Positions 5,418-6,017 of a stretch of DNA of 6,017 bases are shown here, in pieces (within the stretch, counting starts at the first letter, position 1; every line of letters starts with the position of its first letter). The DNA lies in assembly GCA_903952885.1 (NCBI GenBank), contig CAJBHE010000203.1:1-6017 (forward strand), in the 5' to 3' direction. Source of the DNA: an uncultured Burkholderiales bacterium (lineage in GTDB: Bacteria > Pseudomonadota > Gammaproteobacteria > Burkholderiales > Burkholderiaceae_C). The notes below the pieces were generated by a model. That model saw only the letters and a program-made list of their open reading frames with translations, made no database searches and was not told where the DNA came from. A program made the position numbers and the translations under genes.

Positions 5418-5783
5418 TTAGTGGTGGTTGTGTTCGGTTTTTTCTTGGCAGCCAATGCAGCGGGCTGCTTCGGGTGCGGCGCTCAGGCGTACTTCGGGAA
5501 TCGTGGCGTCGCAGTCAATGCAGTGGCCATATGTGCCTGCGTTCAAACGGGCTAAAGCTTCGTCAATTGCAGCCAGTTCGGCGGTTTCGTGCTCGTTGAT
5601 GGCGAACTCCAAGTCTCGTGCGGTGTTGACTTGCGCGTCTGAATCTTCGTTGTGCGCGAAATGTTCGGCAGCCACTTCTGCTCGGCTGGCTTTGCCGCCG
5701 CGTTGCTCGGCGATTTGTGCCAGTAGCGCGGCGCGTTGATTTTCAAGCTTTTGCTTGAAGGTGGTGGCGTGTTGTGCGTCCAT
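5418..5783 (-). CDS. DksA/TraR C4-type zinc-finger protein
   Basis: A 121-residue protein. Residues about 5-80 form two long helices of the DksA coiled-coil type, and the C-terminus carries a C4 zinc finger: C88 and C91 (CIDC) with C109 and C112 (CIGC), all four cysteines intact. Known relatives enter the secondary channel of RNA polymerase and alter initiation, often with ppGpp. The coiled-coil tip has NEDSDAQV (45-52), where E. coli DksA has D-P-V-D-R-A; the acidic pair would be E46/D49, so the tip is not canonical and activity may differ. It is shorter than housekeeping DksA (about 150), so an accessory paralogue is likely and I give no gene symbol. It has a strong Shine-Dalgarno 5 nt before the ATG and leads a pair with the eRF1-like gene. 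An FNR-type dyad lies 54 nt upstream of its start codon. Confidence 0.92.
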   Translation of the reverse strand: MDAQHATTFKQKLENQRAALLAQIAEQRGGKASRAEVAAEHFAHNEDSDAQVNTARDLEFAINEHETAELAAIDEALARLNAGTYGHCIDCDATIPEVRLSAAPEAARCIGCQEKTEHNHH

Positions 5784-5788
5784 CTGAG

Positions 5789-5794
5789 CTCCTT
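5789..5794 (-). promoter_or_regulatory. Strong Shine-Dalgarno of the DksA-like gene
   Basis: AAGGAG on the minus strand ends 5 nt before the ATG at 5783 and fixes that start. It is the only near-perfect Shine-Dalgarno in the window and contrasts with the genes that have none. Confidence 0.88.
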
Positions 5795-5837
5795 GGTTTT
5801 GTTGAATTCATGTTGCGCTTATCTGGCGCATAGATCA

Positions 5838-5851
5838 TTGACGGAGGTCAA
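5838..5851. promoter_or_regulatory. FNR/FixK/Dnr-type operator
   Basis: TTGAC-GGAG-GTCAA is a perfect 5+5 dyad with a 4-nt centre, matching the TTGAY-N4-RTCAA pattern bound by FNR/FixK/Dnr regulators of the CRP family. It lies 54 nt upstream of the DksA-like ATG and 69 nt upstream of the divergent ATG at 5921. A start about 41 nt from its centre toward the DksA-like gene would fall near 5803, in the leader, but the hexamer there (CAACAT) is poor. GATAAG at 5823-5818 is another -10 candidate, with non-standard spacing. Confidence 0.6.
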
Positions 5852-5896
5852 TAAAGCCGCGTATGACGCTCCTTAGCCGGACGTTTCGATTGGTTT

Positions 5897-5910
5897 TTGA
5901 CATGCGTCAT
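5897..5910. promoter_or_regulatory. Second FNR-like half-perfect dyad
   Basis: TTGAC-ATGC-GTCAT has the same architecture as the box at 5838-5851 with one mismatch in the last base. Its centre is 59 bp from that of the first box. It ends inside the -10-like CATAAT and would overlap the promoter of the gene at 5921, a position more consistent with repression than activation if it is bound. Confidence 0.38.
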
Positions 5911-5913
5911 AAT
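5908..5913 (+). promoter_or_regulatory. Possible -10 element of the DUF2946-like gene
   Basis: CATAAT matches TATAAT at 5 of 6 positions and ends 7 nt before the ATG at 5921, so transcription would start at or next to the ATG. No good -35 is at standard spacing; the TTGACA at 5897 is much too close to serve. Confidence 0.35.
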
Positions 5914-5920
5914 TCCGCGC

Positions 5921-6017
5921 ATGCAACAGCTTCGCCACGCCATCCAACTCACCCGCCTCGTGCTGGTGTGGTTTGCGTTGTCTCTAGGTGTGGCCATTGC
6001 ATCGCCCGTGCTCAACC
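5921..6017 (+). CDS. DUF2946-like small exported or membrane protein (partial, N-terminal 32 codons)
   Basis: From ATG at 5921 the frame stays open to the window edge (32 codons and one base), giving MQQLRHAIQLTRLVLVWFALSLGVAIASPVLN. A basic N-terminus (R5, R12), a hydrophobic core LVLVWFALSLGVAIA and a small-residue IAS-P end look like a signal peptide or signal anchor. The start resembles Burkholderiales DUF2946 proteins, small exported proteins of unknown function often seen near metal-handling genes, but the diagnostic Cys/His part lies outside, so the family call is tentative. It diverges from the DksA-like gene over 137 bp. No Shine-Dalgarno is seen before the ATG. Confidence 0.6.
   Translation, partial: MQQLRHAIQLTRLVLVWFALSLGVAIASPVLN

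Noticed and set aside
5897..5902. TTGACA as a -35 hexamer for the gene at 5921
   Set aside because: With a 17-nt spacer the -10 would be CATGCA over the start codon, and the CATAAT hexamer is only 5 nt away. The bases are better explained as part of a TTGAC-N4-GTCAT dyad.
5862..5911. 8-bp inverted repeat TATGACGC (5862-5869) and GCGTCATA (5904-5911)
   Set aside because: It is short and widely spaced, with one arm inside the second FNR-like dyad. Chance is as likely as function.

Overview
The window looks like chromosome from a betaproteobacterium of the Comamonadaceae (order Burkholderiales), with a Limnohabitans-like flavour. The evidence is a moderately high GC content with bias at third codon positions, DUF3567 and DUF3108 genes (families I know mainly from Burkholderiales), a DUF2946-like start, and protein sequences that read like Comamonadaceae versions. 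The genus is inferred, not proven. I see no rRNA, tRNA, CRISPR array, insertion sequence or phage gene.

Layout from left to right. At 1-441 (minus) is the N-terminal part of a GlcD-type FAD-linked glycolate oxidase subunit. The gene-free stretch 442-811 is mostly filled by two large hairpin-forming elements. They share a 39-bp core in opposite orientation (36 of 39 identical) but have unrelated, self-complementary outer arms. At 812-2551 (minus) is a probable two-gene unit: purU (formyltetrahydrofolate deformylase), then a GcvA-like LysR regulator 15 nt downstream. At 2624-2902 (minus) is a DUF3567 gene with a strong intrinsic terminator. At 2962-4065 (minus) is a DUF3108 membrane-anchored protein. 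Divergent from it, at 4077-5039 (plus), is a fumarylacetoacetate hydrolase family protein that seems to have lost two of its usual metal ligands. It overlaps tail to tail by 8 bp with a minus-strand pair: a DksA/TraR zinc-finger gene (5418-5783), then a small eRF1-domain-3-like gene (5032-5403). A short divergent region (5784-5920) holds one perfect and one near-perfect FNR/FixK-type dyad. The window ends inside a plus-strand DUF2946-like exported or membrane protein.

How the genes may work together. purU and its lysR neighbour suggest control of one-carbon/glycine balance. The zinc-finger/eRF1-like pair with FNR-type boxes suggests a low-oxygen adjustment of transcription and translation. 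Several genes have a -10-like hexamer 6-7 nt before the ATG and no Shine-Dalgarno, which hints at leaderless transcripts. The least explained part of the window is the hairpin pair at 512-811.
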